From NCBI RefSeq assembly GCF_004369205.1, contig NZ_QFGA01000002.1, forward strand, positions 248,001-312,000: a DNA stretch of 64,000 bases. Direction: 5' to 3'. This document shows positions 9,425 to 18,097 of this stretch, in pieces. Position 1 is the first letter of the stretch. The number at the start of each line of letters is the position of its first letter. This DNA is from Pelotomaculum schinkii (lineage in GTDB: Bacteria > Bacillota > Desulfotomaculia > Desulfotomaculales > Pelotomaculaceae). The position numbers and the translations under genes are program-made. The notes under the pieces were generated by a model. The model worked only from the letters and a program-made list of their open reading frames with translations. It was not told where the DNA came from and did no database searches.

Positions 9425-10986
9425 TTTCCATCCCTCCTGCTGTAGTAATCGGCTCCTCGTGTGAGTCCAAATTCAGAGGAGGAATGGGCTGGGGTTTCTT
9501 TCGGCAGCTTGTCCTGACCGGATTTTAAGATGGCCTGAACGCTCTTCAAGCTAGGCTGTACAGTGTAGGACAATGCTTTGGTGCAGGCCGCTTCAAGGCG
9601 CTCCACCGAATATTTGTCGGCTAGTTTCAAAAGAGCCATACAAGCCTTGTAGCCCTGCTGCTCGACTTTGTGACTTCCTAAAAACAGGTTAATGACAGCG
9701 CTTGTATTCTCACCGATTTTGGCTGCCCAGGATTTAAAGCGGTCGCCGTTCCAAGACACATATTTTTGATGATCTGGTGGCATATGGACTTCCAGGGTGC
9801 TGTATTGATTGCTCCTACCATAGAGCCGGGGATGAGAACAAATGCGATTGCCTTGGAAGAAGACCTCAATCACATTGCGGGTAATCCTGACATCAACTTT
9901 CTGCTTGATGTATTCAAACGGCACCGAATAATTCTGGGTCTCCACACTGATATGGTAATTGTATTGAACAGTGGCAATCTTCCAGGTCGCCAATTCAAAT
10001 GGCTTTAAGGGCAACGGCAGCAAGAAGGGTTTTTCCTCATCGAACGAGGTGGCTCTGCTCCCGTTCTTCTTCTGAAAAGGTTTCTCTAGAAAAACCATTA
10101 GCTTTTCCCGAATGGCAGCATTCAGCTCTCGTAACGATAAAAACTGCTGATTACGCAGAGCAGCGAGTATCCATGTTGAGATGATGCCGACCGATCCTTC
10201 TACCGTGGGTTTATCTTTGGGAGCCCTAACTCTGCATGGAATAACCGCTGTACCATAATGTTCAGCCATCTCCTGATAGGTCTTGTTAATAACTGCTTCG
10301 CCTTTCGTCACCTTCTCCACGCCGGTTTTTAAGTTGTCCGGTACCATAATGCGAGTGATTCCACCGAAGAAGCGATAGGCGTTGATATGGGCGGTAATCC
10401 AGCTCTCCTGATTTTGTGAAAGGAAGGCTTCCACATAGGCATAGCCGCTGTATGGCAGGGCAGCCACAAACACATAGGCTTGGATAATCTCTCCCGTGTC
10501 TGTGTCGATGATCCTGGCGGTTTGTCCCGCCCAGTCTACCTCCATGATTTCCCCAGGCTTACGGTGAATGTGCATGGTTGCCTTGGTGCTTTTCACATAG
10601 TCAGCGTAATATTTGTTGAACTGGGTCGACTTGTACGGTACTTGCCCGGACTCGCGGCACTGGTCGCAGTATTCAAGCCATAACAGAGTTAAGGTCACAC
10701 CGCTTTTTGCCATCTCACGATGGATGTAGTCGTAATTCGGCATTTTGTACGCGGGCTTAGCGCTCTCCGAAGAAAAAAGGCGCTGTGACAACTCCTTGTC
10801 GGACATTTCGGCCACTGTCTGCCAACTTAGCCCTTGATCCTTTGCTCTTTGAAGCACGTTAATAACCGTGGTTCGAGAGCATCCGCATCCAGACGCAATG
10901 CGGCTGTTGTTGATTCCGAGGCTATGTAGCCGCAGAATCTCTTTGTAACTGGTCATCTCTATGACCCTCCTTGAATTTATTTGCAC
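9418..10986 (-). CDS. istA: IS21-family transposase IstA
   Basis: A 522-residue DDE transposase. It has an N-terminal helix-turn-helix (EILRLHSLGINNSRIASGCG), then the catalytic core with the first Asp in MEVDWAGQ, the second in VPDNLKTG and the Glu in KPTVEGSVG, followed by a C-terminal Mu-like domain. The likely true start is the ATG of MTSYKEIL (codon 11, near 10956), preceded by the GAGGGTCATAG stretch; the longer frame begins inside the right-end region. It is followed by istB with a short overlap. It appears intact. Confidence 0.93.
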   Translation of the reverse strand: MQINSRRVIEMTSYKEILRLHSLGINNSRIASGCGCSRTTVINVLQRAKDQGLSWQTVAEMSDKELSQRLFSSESAKPAYKMPNYDYIHREMAKSGVTLTLLWLEYCDQCRESGQVPYKSTQFNKYYADYVKSTKATMHIHRKPGEIMEVDWAGQTARIIDTDTGEIIQAYVFVAALPYSGYAYVEAFLSQNQESWITAHINAYRFFGGITRIMVPDNLKTGVEKVTKGEAVINKTYQEMAEHYGTAVIPCRVRAPKDKPTVEGSVGIISTWILAALRNQQFLSLRELNAAIREKLMVFLEKPFQKKNGSRATSFDEEKPFLLPLPLKPFELATWKIATVQYNYHISVETQNYSVPFEYIKQKVDVRITRNVIEVFFQGNRICSHPRLYGRSNQYSTLEVHMPPDHQKYVSWNGDRFKSWAAKIGENTSAVINLFLGSHKVEQQGYKACMALLKLADKYSVERLEAACTKALSYTVQPSLKSVQAILKSGQDKLPKETPAHSSSEFGLTRGADYYSRRDGKC

Positions 10987-11030
10987 CTTTCAGATGCATA
11001 AATTCAATTTAGCAGAAAGGTCATATCCGG

Positions 11031-11115
11031 TGTTCAACTTTGCCGGAAAGGGTGTCCAGTTTCAAACGGAGACACTGTTCAATCTCAGCGGTCAAACTGT
11101 TCAGTTTGACCCGGC
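11031..11115. repeat. IS21 right-end multiple terminal repeats
   Basis: Four related units start at 11031, 11053, 11076 and 11098. Each begins TGTTCA or TGTCCA and ends in a CGG/CCGG motif. They are inverted relative to the two left-end units, and the outermost pair has the same 4-base spacer as the left pair. Confidence 0.7.
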
Positions 11116-11920
11116 ATATTCATTCCATAAAATGGAACCAACCCATATGGGGACAGGCATAATTAAAGAAGTTGTTTCAAACATGCAAAAGGGTTGCATC
11201 GATTACACAATTTTAGCCAATTTCGCACCAGTAAAAGTATTGCACCAAAACAATATATGGACAATTACTATGGCAAAGAAACATACACAACTTGTTCCAC
11301 TTATCAGTATTCACCCTGAAATGGAAGGAAATATTCTTAGCCATTTAAAACAATACATAGCATTAGGGGCTAAAGGAATTAAAATTCATCCCTCCGTACA
11401 AGGGTTCTTGCCAAATGACTACAGGCTTCAGAGTGTGTATGAGTATTGTAATGAAATTGCATTTCCAATAGTGTTTCACTGTGGGCTAACATCGGAAGTT
11501 AGAATAAACAATTATTCCGATTTAGAAATGCTCATGCCGGTAATTGACGAATACCAAAATATCCCGATTATATTAGGTCATATGGCTGAGGGAAAGGTTG
11601 GGGATGTACTATGGTTATCGAAGGTATATAGAAATGTATATTTTGATACATCAATAGCTATTTCTGGATTGCTTTGTATTAAAAGAGTACATGATGATTG
11701 CTGGCGGGATGATAATATAGTAATTGATATTATTAATAAAATAGGTGCAAACAGGATTATTTTTGGTTCCGACTACCCTTTTGGTTGTCCTATACATGAC
11801 ATTAAACGATTTATGGATATGAGTCTTATTAATGAAGACAAAAGGCTTATATTAGGAGATAACTCTATGAGAGTTTTTAATATAAGAACTGGTCATAAAG
11901 ATATCTCAGATACCCTTTGA
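11116..11920 (+). pseudogene. Amidohydrolase (TIM-barrel) cut at its 5' end by IS21
   Basis: About 265 codons homologous to COG2159-type amidohydrolases remain. Recognisable elements are GAKGIKIHPSVQGF, FHCGLTSEV, ILGHMAEGK and the C-terminal IIFGSDYPFG, in which the Asp is the usual metal/catalytic residue. The N-terminal metal-binding HxH segment that should open the barrel is missing: the frame runs back directly into the right end of the IS21 element, and the first codons are IS sequence. No matching 5' half was found to the left of the IS, so the insertion was probably accompanied by a deletion. The gene is non-functional as it stands. The family call is good; the substrate is unknown. 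Confidence 0.8.
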
Positions 11921-12522
11921 TGACGGCAAGATTTCTTTGCCTGACATATGGAGCATTCCTGTAGTAAGCAAAAATGAGCTTTGAAAAAAGGAGTATCTCC
12001 TGTTAACATACGAGGTGTCTGCTTCGCGAAGCGACCCTTAAGCGGCCTTGCGCGATCAGATGCGAGTACTAAGAAGCTGCAGCAGTAGGAGCTCAGGTTC
12101 ATCCACCGATGAGGGCGGACCCTATTCGAGACCTACGACATTGCAAAGTATTATACATTGCTTGGAATCAATTTGAAGAATGTTGGTGCCGTGTTGATGA
12201 TGAAGAGAAGTTTCACTCTTCAAAGTCTTGCTGCCAGATACGGTGTTTAAAAGAACTGCTGGAAAGGACCCGGGTTATAGAAACTTACATCTCTGTAAGC
12301 CTGAGAATTTAATATACCACCTTTGCAAATTACAACTACAAGGCTCTCATATCTCTATCGGTATAAATAGAGAGATATTGAGGGTGGAATTTCAGTTCGT
12401 TTTAAATACGCGCTGTATCTACTATCATATTCCATGGGTTAAAACTAGGCCATCAACGATATGGAATCCCCCCGGTTTGTCGGCAGGTGTGTAGCAGAAT
12501 TATGGTGAAAGGACAAATATAT
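11921..12522. other. Non-coding accessory gap with hairpins
   Basis: There is no recognisable gene in about 600 bases. It contains a small palindrome (GCTTCGCGAAGC near 12020) and an imperfect hairpin at 12346-12382 (CTCATATCTCTAT pairing with the reverse ATAGAGAGATATTGAG). Short open frames here show no family features. The region reads like decayed sequence between the truncated amidohydrolase and the transporter. Confidence 0.5.
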
Positions 12523-13497
12523 TTATCCGTTGTTACTATACTGTTTTACAGCATTCTGGGTATCTTGCGGTGCTACTCCAACAGACTGTATGAATATAAA
12601 GCAGATATATCTAATCAGGACATATACAACAAAAGTAATAGCAAATACTTCTTCAAAATACACAAGGTATTTGAGTGCAGGGATATCCATATGCATTTTT
12701 ATAAAAAAACCATCGGTAGCCTTAATTGCTGTTGCACTTATAACAAAAGGGAATGTAAAAGCCGAGTAGCTTGGATAAAACTTTAGCCTAAACATTTTAG
12801 GCATGTAAAGAAGTACTGCAAAAAACATTGTTAGTGACATGACTACTAACAGCCAAATGAATGTCATGTTTTTTTCTTGGAAAGAATTTAGATATCCGGT
12901 TAGGCATATACCTGTAGGCGCAGCAAAAATCGCTACCGTAGGCAACAGCGATTCAGGTATAGATTTAATTACGAATGTTCTATAAGTAATAATTGGCAGC
13001 AGAATCAAATAAGCAATAAAGCTAAACCAGAATAATACCCTGCCGATCCAATCAACTCCAAATACAGGTGCCGTGATACTTCCCGCAGCAATACCGACAA
13101 ATACTACAAAGCAGCTTGGAAAAACCTTTTGAATGCTGTATTTTAAAATGAATTCTTTTGTAAAATAGATGATTAAAGCACAGTGCATCAAAATTCCTAT
13201 AACCCATATGACATATGATGCAAACGGCCAACAGGAGTGAATATAGGTAGATAGAACCATAACTCCCATTGGGAAAGTAGAAGCAATACCGGCAATTGCG
13301 GGATTCTTTAAATCCTCAATGACGACTCCGATCTTACAAATTATCTTTACTAAAAGAAGCACCAGTATTGAAGCGGATATAATGCCAAATATGCTTTTTA
13401 ATATATTTGAGTAGGACGATATTAGATTGCCTGCAGCTGCCAGCCCCAGCATCAGCCCTGATGCCGGTACGGGGATTCTATCAATTATGTTTCTCAT
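12523..13497 (-). CDS. TDT/SLAC1-family (TehA-like) transporter
   Basis: This hydrophobic protein of about 324 residues has some ten membrane segments in the tellurite-resistance/dicarboxylate transporter (TDT) fold. It begins IIDRIPVPASGLMLGLAAAG, which matches the conserved first helix (PxxxxGLxxGxxxLG), and has the later AAPTGICLTGY and PSYSAFTFPFV motifs typical of the family. The substrate is probably a small anion. The start was placed at the ATG at 13497 because homology begins there. The same frame continues upstream into an unrelated DNA-ligase-like segment and there is no clear Shine-Dalgarno before this ATG, so translation may begin further up. The divergent LysR gene at 13985 is the likely regulator. 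Confidence 0.8.
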   Translation of the reverse strand: MRNIIDRIPVPASGLMLGLAAAGNLISSYSNILKSIFGIISASILVLLLVKIICKIGVVIEDLKNPAIAGIASTFPMGVMVLSTYIHSCWPFASYVIWVIGILMHCALIIYFTKEFILKYSIQKVFPSCFVVFVGIAAGSITAPVFGVDWIGRVLFWFSFIAYLILLPIITYRTFVIKSIPESLLPTVAIFAAPTGICLTGYLNSFQEKNMTFIWLLVVMSLTMFFAVLLYMPKMFRLKFYPSYSAFTFPFVISATAIKATDGFFIKMHMDIPALKYLVYFEEVFAITFVVYVLIRYICFIFIQSVGVAPQDTQNAVKQYSNNG

Positions 13498-13647
13498 ACT
13501 TACTGATGGGAATGGGACACTATTTCTTTTATCCTCGTATCCTACGCAATATTTCAGGATTTCCTGCTTATCACGTGATTTGAAGGAGTTTACCACTTTG
13601 AACCCCTGCTTTCTTAAGAATTCTAAAACTTCATCCTCGGGGTCTGC
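13498..13647 (-). pseudogene. NAD-dependent DNA ligase (LigA-like) internal remnant fused to the transporter frame
   Basis: About 50 codons in frame with the downstream transporter read EVLEFLRKQGFKVVNSF and then KYCVGYEDKRNSVPFPS. This aligns by eye with the part of the LigA adenylation domain that normally runs (W)GFKV...EE/K...W EEKRDSLPY just before IDGIVIKVN. The conserved DGIVIKV block is replaced by the transporter start, and a TGA closes the frame on the 5' side. It looks like the scar of a deletion that joined a ligA piece to a transporter gene. Recognition rests on pattern memory, so confidence is moderate. Confidence 0.5.
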
Positions 13648-13913
13648 TCACGAAACGGAAGAAATCGTACGCCAACCAAATTATGGTAAATAATTCGCAT
13701 ATAACTACACGCTGGTACCTATTCGATTAAGCCTCACCGTGCTTTCGTAGCGTCCGGAATGCGCAGAACCTGCGCCAGGTCCGCAGGACCTATTTTACAA
13801 GCTCAGCCTGAACCCGGGGAGTAGGAGGTTAAATTTATATTTAAGAATTGATTATCCATTGATTATGCTCCTTGCCATTAGTTTGTTTACAGCGTATCAT
13901 AACAGTAATTATA

Positions 13914-13942
13914 ATACAAATGCATTGTATGCATATTTGTAT
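13914..13942. promoter_or_regulatory. Palindromic LysR-type operator candidate
   Basis: ATACAAATGCA and TGCATATTTGTAT form a near-perfect 29-base palindrome, with an internal ATACAA-N5-TTGTAT. It lies about 45 bases before the LysR start and between the divergent LysR and transporter genes, where a LysR autoregulatory T-N11-A site is expected. The rest of the gap (13648-13984) shows no gene. Confidence 0.55.
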
Positions 13943-13984
13943 GCGCTGCAGTAATAATTCGAACGATTAAAAGGAGCGCAGCTA

Positions 13985-14965
13985 TTGTCTGAAATTAACC
14001 TTTACCAGCTAAAAGTATTTTACAGTGTAGCAAGACATCTCGGTTACTCAAAGGCCGGGGAAGAGCTGGCCTTAAGTCAGCCTGCCGTTTCCCGCCAGGT
14101 AGCCGCCCTGGAGAAAAGTCTTGGCCTTGAGCTCTTTGTTCAGAGAGGACGGCATGTAGAGCTTACCGACGTGGGCCGCAGCCTTTTCGATTACGCCGAC
14201 CGGATCTTTGATCTGGCAGTCCAGGCCGAGCGGGCCATGTCTCAATTTAAGGACTTGGAGCGCGGCCATGTACTCATCGGTGCCAGTACAACCATTGGTA
14301 GCTATATACTCCCGCAAGTGCTGCAGGCCTTCCATGAGAGGTTCCCCCACATAGATATTTCATTGCGTTTAGGAAACAGCGCAACCATTGAACAGTTGGT
14401 TACAAATAGAGACGTGGACCTGGGATTAGTGGGCGATGAGGTTAAAAACCCGGCCATGCACGTAGAGACATATTTCCGGGACGAGCTTGTAATGATCATT
14501 TCACCGGAACATCATTTGAATAATAAAAAAAAGGTCTTAGTGGAAGACCTTGAAAGAGAAACCCTTATTTGGAGGGAAAAAGGCTCCGCAACACGTGCTT
14601 TGATCGAGCGATTCTTAAATAATAGCGGAGTTGTTTTCAAAAATTATATAGAAATCGGTGACACCGAAGCAACTAAGCGTTTGGTTACGGCAAAAATGGG
14701 AATTGCTTTTGTTTCTAGGTATGCGATAACACTAGAGCTTTCAGCAGGCATCCTCAATATAATAGACAGCAGCAAATTCGTAATCCCCAGGTATTTTTAT
14801 GTCATTTCAGCAAAATACCAACATCATGTTCCAACAGTATTAGCCTTATTAAACTTCATTCATAAATGTTTTCCCCAGGGTAAGTGTCCCTTTTTCATAA
14901 CTTCTAGACAGATAAGCTGGAATAACAGAAGTGTTCTGATAACCGAACCCGTTAATGATCAATAG
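13985..14965 (+). CDS. LysR-family transcriptional regulator
   Basis: A 326-residue LysR protein with an N-terminal winged helix (YSKAGEELALSQPAVSRQVA, about residues 20-40) and a two-lobed effector domain (from about residue 90, beginning HVLIGASTTIGSYILP). The start is a TTG with AAAAGGAGCGCAGC upstream, a good ribosome site. It is divergent from the TDT transporter, and the palindrome at 13914-13942 fits control of both genes. The C-terminal 30 residues after the effector domain are longer and more polar than usual. The ligand cannot be told; the CbbR/CysB-like lobes suggest a small carboxylate or anion. Confidence 0.92.
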   Translation: MSEINLYQLKVFYSVARHLGYSKAGEELALSQPAVSRQVAALEKSLGLELFVQRGRHVELTDVGRSLFDYADRIFDLAVQAERAMSQFKDLERGHVLIGASTTIGSYILPQVLQAFHERFPHIDISLRLGNSATIEQLVTNRDVDLGLVGDEVKNPAMHVETYFRDELVMIISPEHHLNNKKKVLVEDLERETLIWREKGSATRALIERFLNNSGVVFKNYIEIGDTEATKRLVTAKMGIAFVSRYAITLELSAGILNIIDSSKFVIPRYFYVISAKYQHHVPTVLALLNFIHKCFPQGKCPFFITSRQISWNNRSVLITEPVNDQ

Positions 14966-15491
14966 CTTGGGAGTACAATAGATTTTTAGCTACTAAAGGC
15001 TGCGTACTAAGGCAAGCAACAGTATACCTTGGTTGTAATGATGGGAAGTTGAATGTCTTGGTGATAAATCCTGCAAAATTTGCGAATAAGGTGGGTTAGT
15101 AGTGCAGATAATAGCACACCAACAAGCAAAACTACGTGCATATTCCGGAAATGTGGTGGCTTGCGCAACTCCTGTTTCGGTAAAAGCCTGTCGTGTTTCC
15201 TAATCTATCATCCCCTGGGTGCCGAAAACCACTCCATTCAAAAGAGCCGCTTCAGAGGGTGGGAGTAAATAGGTTGCAGCGGTCGAAAGCTTCTGCTTGA
15301 CCCACAGGGTGAATCGCCCTACCGGATTGTCCCCCGTCTTCTTCAATTATATAAACGTTGTCCGCTAGCATTTGTAAACGGCTTCTAAATACCAACACAG
15401 AAGAAACCGACCTCTCTTTTCAATTCCAGGCAGGATTTTACAGCAAAATAATAGAAAGATGTGTAAATCATTTTTCTATGCGGAGGCAAGC
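14966..15491. other. Intergenic gap with no recognised gene
   Basis: About 525 bases between the LysR gene and the ComM/YifB gene. Short open frames have no family features and no good ribosome sites. No tRNA, terminator with U-tract or riboswitch was recognised, and the moderately GC-rich parts look like decayed coding sequence. Confidence 0.5.
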
Positions 15492-17054
15492 ATGATTGCC
15501 ATAGTGAAAAGCACCGCTTTGAGCGGTCTGGATGGTCAAATCGTGGAGGTTGAGGTGGATGTGTCAAGAGGTTTACCCAGCTTCGACATAGTTGGGCTGC
15601 CGGACGCCTCGGTGCGTGAAGCCAAGGACCGCGTCCGCACCGCCATCAAAAACTCCGGGCTTGAATTTCCGGTCAAGAGGATTACAGTCAACCTCGCCCC
15701 CGCTGATCTCAAAAAGGAGGGGCCAATTTACGATCTCCCCATTGCAGTCGGCATCCTGGCTGCCACTGAGCAGCTGCCTCCTGAGCGCTTCCAGAAGTAT
15801 GTTTATCTCGGGGAACTGTCCCTTAATGGCACCCTGCGAGGTGTAACAGGTGTGCTCCCCAACGTGCTGGCGGTAAGGGATGCAGCTTTACAGCAGGTGG
15901 TTGTGCCATTGGAAAACGCGCAAGAAGCCGCGCTCGTGGAAGGAATTGATGTTTTTCCTGCTTCCTGCCTTGATGAACTGGTAGCTTTCCTGCTCGGCGA
16001 AAATGAAATAGCTCCTTACAGGTTGGACCTATCAGAATTGCAGGCCCATCCGGAGGAAGGAGCTTTTGATTTTGAGGACATCAAAGGCCAGCAGACAGCC
16101 AAGAGGTGTCTGGAAGTGGCCGCAGCCGGCGGCCATAATGTGATTATGCTCGGCAGTCCAGGTTCCGGTAAAACCATGCTTGCCCGCAGCCTGCCCGGCA
16201 TACTGCCTGACCTGACCTTTCAGGAGTCTATAGACGTGACCAAAATACACAGCCTGGCCGGACTGCTTCCTGCCAACCGTCCGTTGTTAATCAGGCGCCC
16301 TTTCCGCTCCCCGCACCACACCGCATCAACGATAAGCATAATTGGAGGCGGGAGGATTCCCAAGCCTGGTGAGGTTTCACTTGCCCATCACGGGGTTTTG
16401 TTTCTGGATGAGATGCCGGAATTTCACAAGGACACCCTGGAAGCGCTGCGCCAGCCCCTGGAAGACGGCGTGGTGACCATCTCCAGGATTAACGCATCCC
16501 TGACCTACCCGGCCAGGTTGATGCTGGTGGGGGCGCTCAACCCTTGCCCCTGTGGTTATCACGGCGACCCGGTCAGGGAATGCTCCTGCTCCCCGCTCCA
16601 GGTACAGCGCTATATTTCCCGTCTTTCCGGACCTCTCCTGGACCGGGTTGACCTCCATATTCAGGTGCCAAGGCTCCCTTACGAAGACATATCACAACAG
16701 CCCCAAGGCGAAAGCTCCAGGGAAATTAAAAACAGGGTGGAACGAGCCAGGGAAATACAACGGCAGAGGTTTTCCGCAGAAGAACCAGCCGGGACGCTGC
16801 GGAGCAAACCATCATGTGCAACCTGTAACGCCGGCATGGGTCCGCGAGAGATAAGGCAGTACTGCAAACTTACCAAGGACGCCAAGGCGTTGATCAAGGA
16901 CGCTTTCAGCAGGCTAAACCTGAGCGCAAGATCCTACGACCGCATCCTCAAAGTCTCCAGAACCATAGCTGACCTGGCTGCCAGTAAACTGATTAAGGAA
17001 GGCCACGTGGCCGAGGCGCTGCAGTACCGTTCTATGGACAACAAGAGCTTATAG
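15492..17054 (+). CDS. comM: ComM/YifB family Mg-chelatase-like AAA ATPase
   Basis: A 520-residue member of the YifB/ComM family, hexameric helicase-like AAA+ proteins that promote branch migration during natural transformation. The N-terminal Lon-S5-like domain begins MIAIVKSTALSGLDGQIVEV and includes the family motif GLPSFDIVGLPDASVREAK. The AAA+ core has Walker A GSPGSGKT and Walker B FLDEMPEF, and a cysteine cluster (NPCPCGYHGDPVRECSC) precedes the C-terminal Mg-chelatase domain. I chose the ATG at 15492, preceded by GCGGAGG with 6-7 bases of spacing, over one 11 codons upstream without a site. It stands alone. Whether the host is transformable is not shown here. Confidence 0.93.
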   Translation: MIAIVKSTALSGLDGQIVEVEVDVSRGLPSFDIVGLPDASVREAKDRVRTAIKNSGLEFPVKRITVNLAPADLKKEGPIYDLPIAVGILAATEQLPPERFQKYVYLGELSLNGTLRGVTGVLPNVLAVRDAALQQVVVPLENAQEAALVEGIDVFPASCLDELVAFLLGENEIAPYRLDLSELQAHPEEGAFDFEDIKGQQTAKRCLEVAAAGGHNVIMLGSPGSGKTMLARSLPGILPDLTFQESIDVTKIHSLAGLLPANRPLLIRRPFRSPHHTASTISIIGGGRIPKPGEVSLAHHGVLFLDEMPEFHKDTLEALRQPLEDGVVTISRINASLTYPARLMLVGALNPCPCGYHGDPVRECSCSPLQVQRYISRLSGPLLDRVDLHIQVPRLPYEDISQQPQGESSREIKNRVERAREIQRQRFSAEEPAGTLRSKPSCATCNAGMGPREIRQYCKLTKDAKALIKDAFSRLNLSARSYDRILKVSRTIADLAASKLIKEGHVAEALQYRSMDNKSL

Positions 17055-17198
17055 GTTTTATGCGCCCACCAAGGATTATTCTACATATCCCTATAAAGGG
17101 CACATGTCTCTTCCATGTTGGCACACCGGCAACCGCCGCAGACACATCCATTTTAATCATATAGCCACTTGATACTTTGATTTGAGAGGAAGAACAAA

Positions 17199-18097
17199 AT
17201 GAAAATTAATTTGACAAACGTCCAAGGGACGCTGCTGTTACCTTTATGGGGAGGGCCAAACTAACCAAAATTGGCAATCCGGTTTTAAGCGACCCCAAAG
17301 CAGTTGAAATTGTGGAACAAATAGTCGAATATGATTTTGCAGGCGTAGAAAAGATTTTTAGCGATTTTTTTAATGTTGGATGGATCACAAGAGCAAAAAT
17401 GTTTGATGAAACGATTAAAGCCTTCTTATCAAATCATTCTGAAGCCACTGTGGTAAACCTTGGCGCCGGCCTGGACACTACCTTTTTCCGTATCGACAAC
17501 GGTAAATCGCGCTGGTATGACCTGGACCTCCCCGACGTCATAGAAATAAGGAAAAAAATAATCCCGGAAGGCGCACGTTCAAAATGCATAGCGGGATCCA
17601 TGCTTGACCCGGCCTGGGTAAAGGAAGTCTCAACCGGTTCGTCCGATGTTTTGTTCTTTTCAGGAGGGGTGCTGTTTTACTTCACCGAGACAGAAGTAAA
17701 AGAATTGTTCAAGCTTTTAGCAGACAACTTCCCCGGCGCAGAAATAGTTTTTGATACAAACGGACAAGGCTGGGAAATCGGTAAAGCCGTAACAGAGATC
17801 GGATCCGGTCTGAACGGACACCGCCTAAAACTGATGAAATTACTTGCAGATCCTAAGATACGAGTGATTGTGGTTGAACACCGTGATCGTCTCATGCGGT
17901 TTGTGTTTGAATACGTGGAAAGCTGTCTTTCTGTCCAGGGTAGACGGGTGATCGTGATGGACCAGTCTGAAATGAAAGATGATCTGGTTCAAGATATGAT
18001 TGAAGTTCTCACATCCTTCTGTGCCCGGCTATATGGCCGCAGGTCGGCAAAGAACAAGGTAAAAAAAGCAATGGAGGCCTTAGAGAATGATAATTAA
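17199..18097 (+). pseudogene. LCM-type SAM-dependent methyltransferase with a 1-base frameshift near its start
   Basis: The body (about 283 codons in the downstream frame) is a leucine-carboxyl-methyltransferase/PpmC-like class I methyltransferase with the SAM motif VVNLGAGLDTTFFR and the acidic YDLDLPDVI loop. The expected N-terminus, ATG AAA ATT AAT ... TTA TGG at 17199 with GAGGAAG upstream, reads MKINLTNVQGTLLLPLWG and then hits TAA. The rest (GRAKLTKIGNPVLSDPKA) continues one base out of frame from the run of four G at 17248-17251; one extra G would restore LWGRAKL. The ATG at 17246 has no ribosome site. So this is either a recent frameshift, a sequencing error or slippage. Its end overlaps tnpB. 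Confidence 0.75.

Larger units (their letters stand above)
8384..11115 (-). mobile_element. IS21-family insertion sequence (istA-istB)
   Basis: A complete-looking IS21-type element of about 2.7 kb with the istA/istB gene pair on the minus strand and arrays of related terminal repeats in opposite orientation at the two ends. The left end has two copies (8384-8401, 8406-8423) and the right end has four (from 11031 to 11115). The outermost two at each end are spaced by 4 bases in both arrays. The exact outer boundaries and a target duplication could not be fixed by eye. About 250 bases between istB and the left repeats are non-coding and carry small hairpins (for example 8638-8652). The insertion has removed the start of the amidohydrolase gene on its right. 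Confidence 0.85.

Noticed and set aside
12109-12312. Small gene or transposase piece in the gap after the amidohydrolase
   Set aside because: No motif, no ribosome site, and neighbouring frames look equally open.
13621-13660. Selenocysteine TGA upstream of the transporter/ligase frame
   Set aside because: The TGA is not followed by a SECIS-like hairpin and neither family uses selenocysteine there, so it simply closes the remnant.
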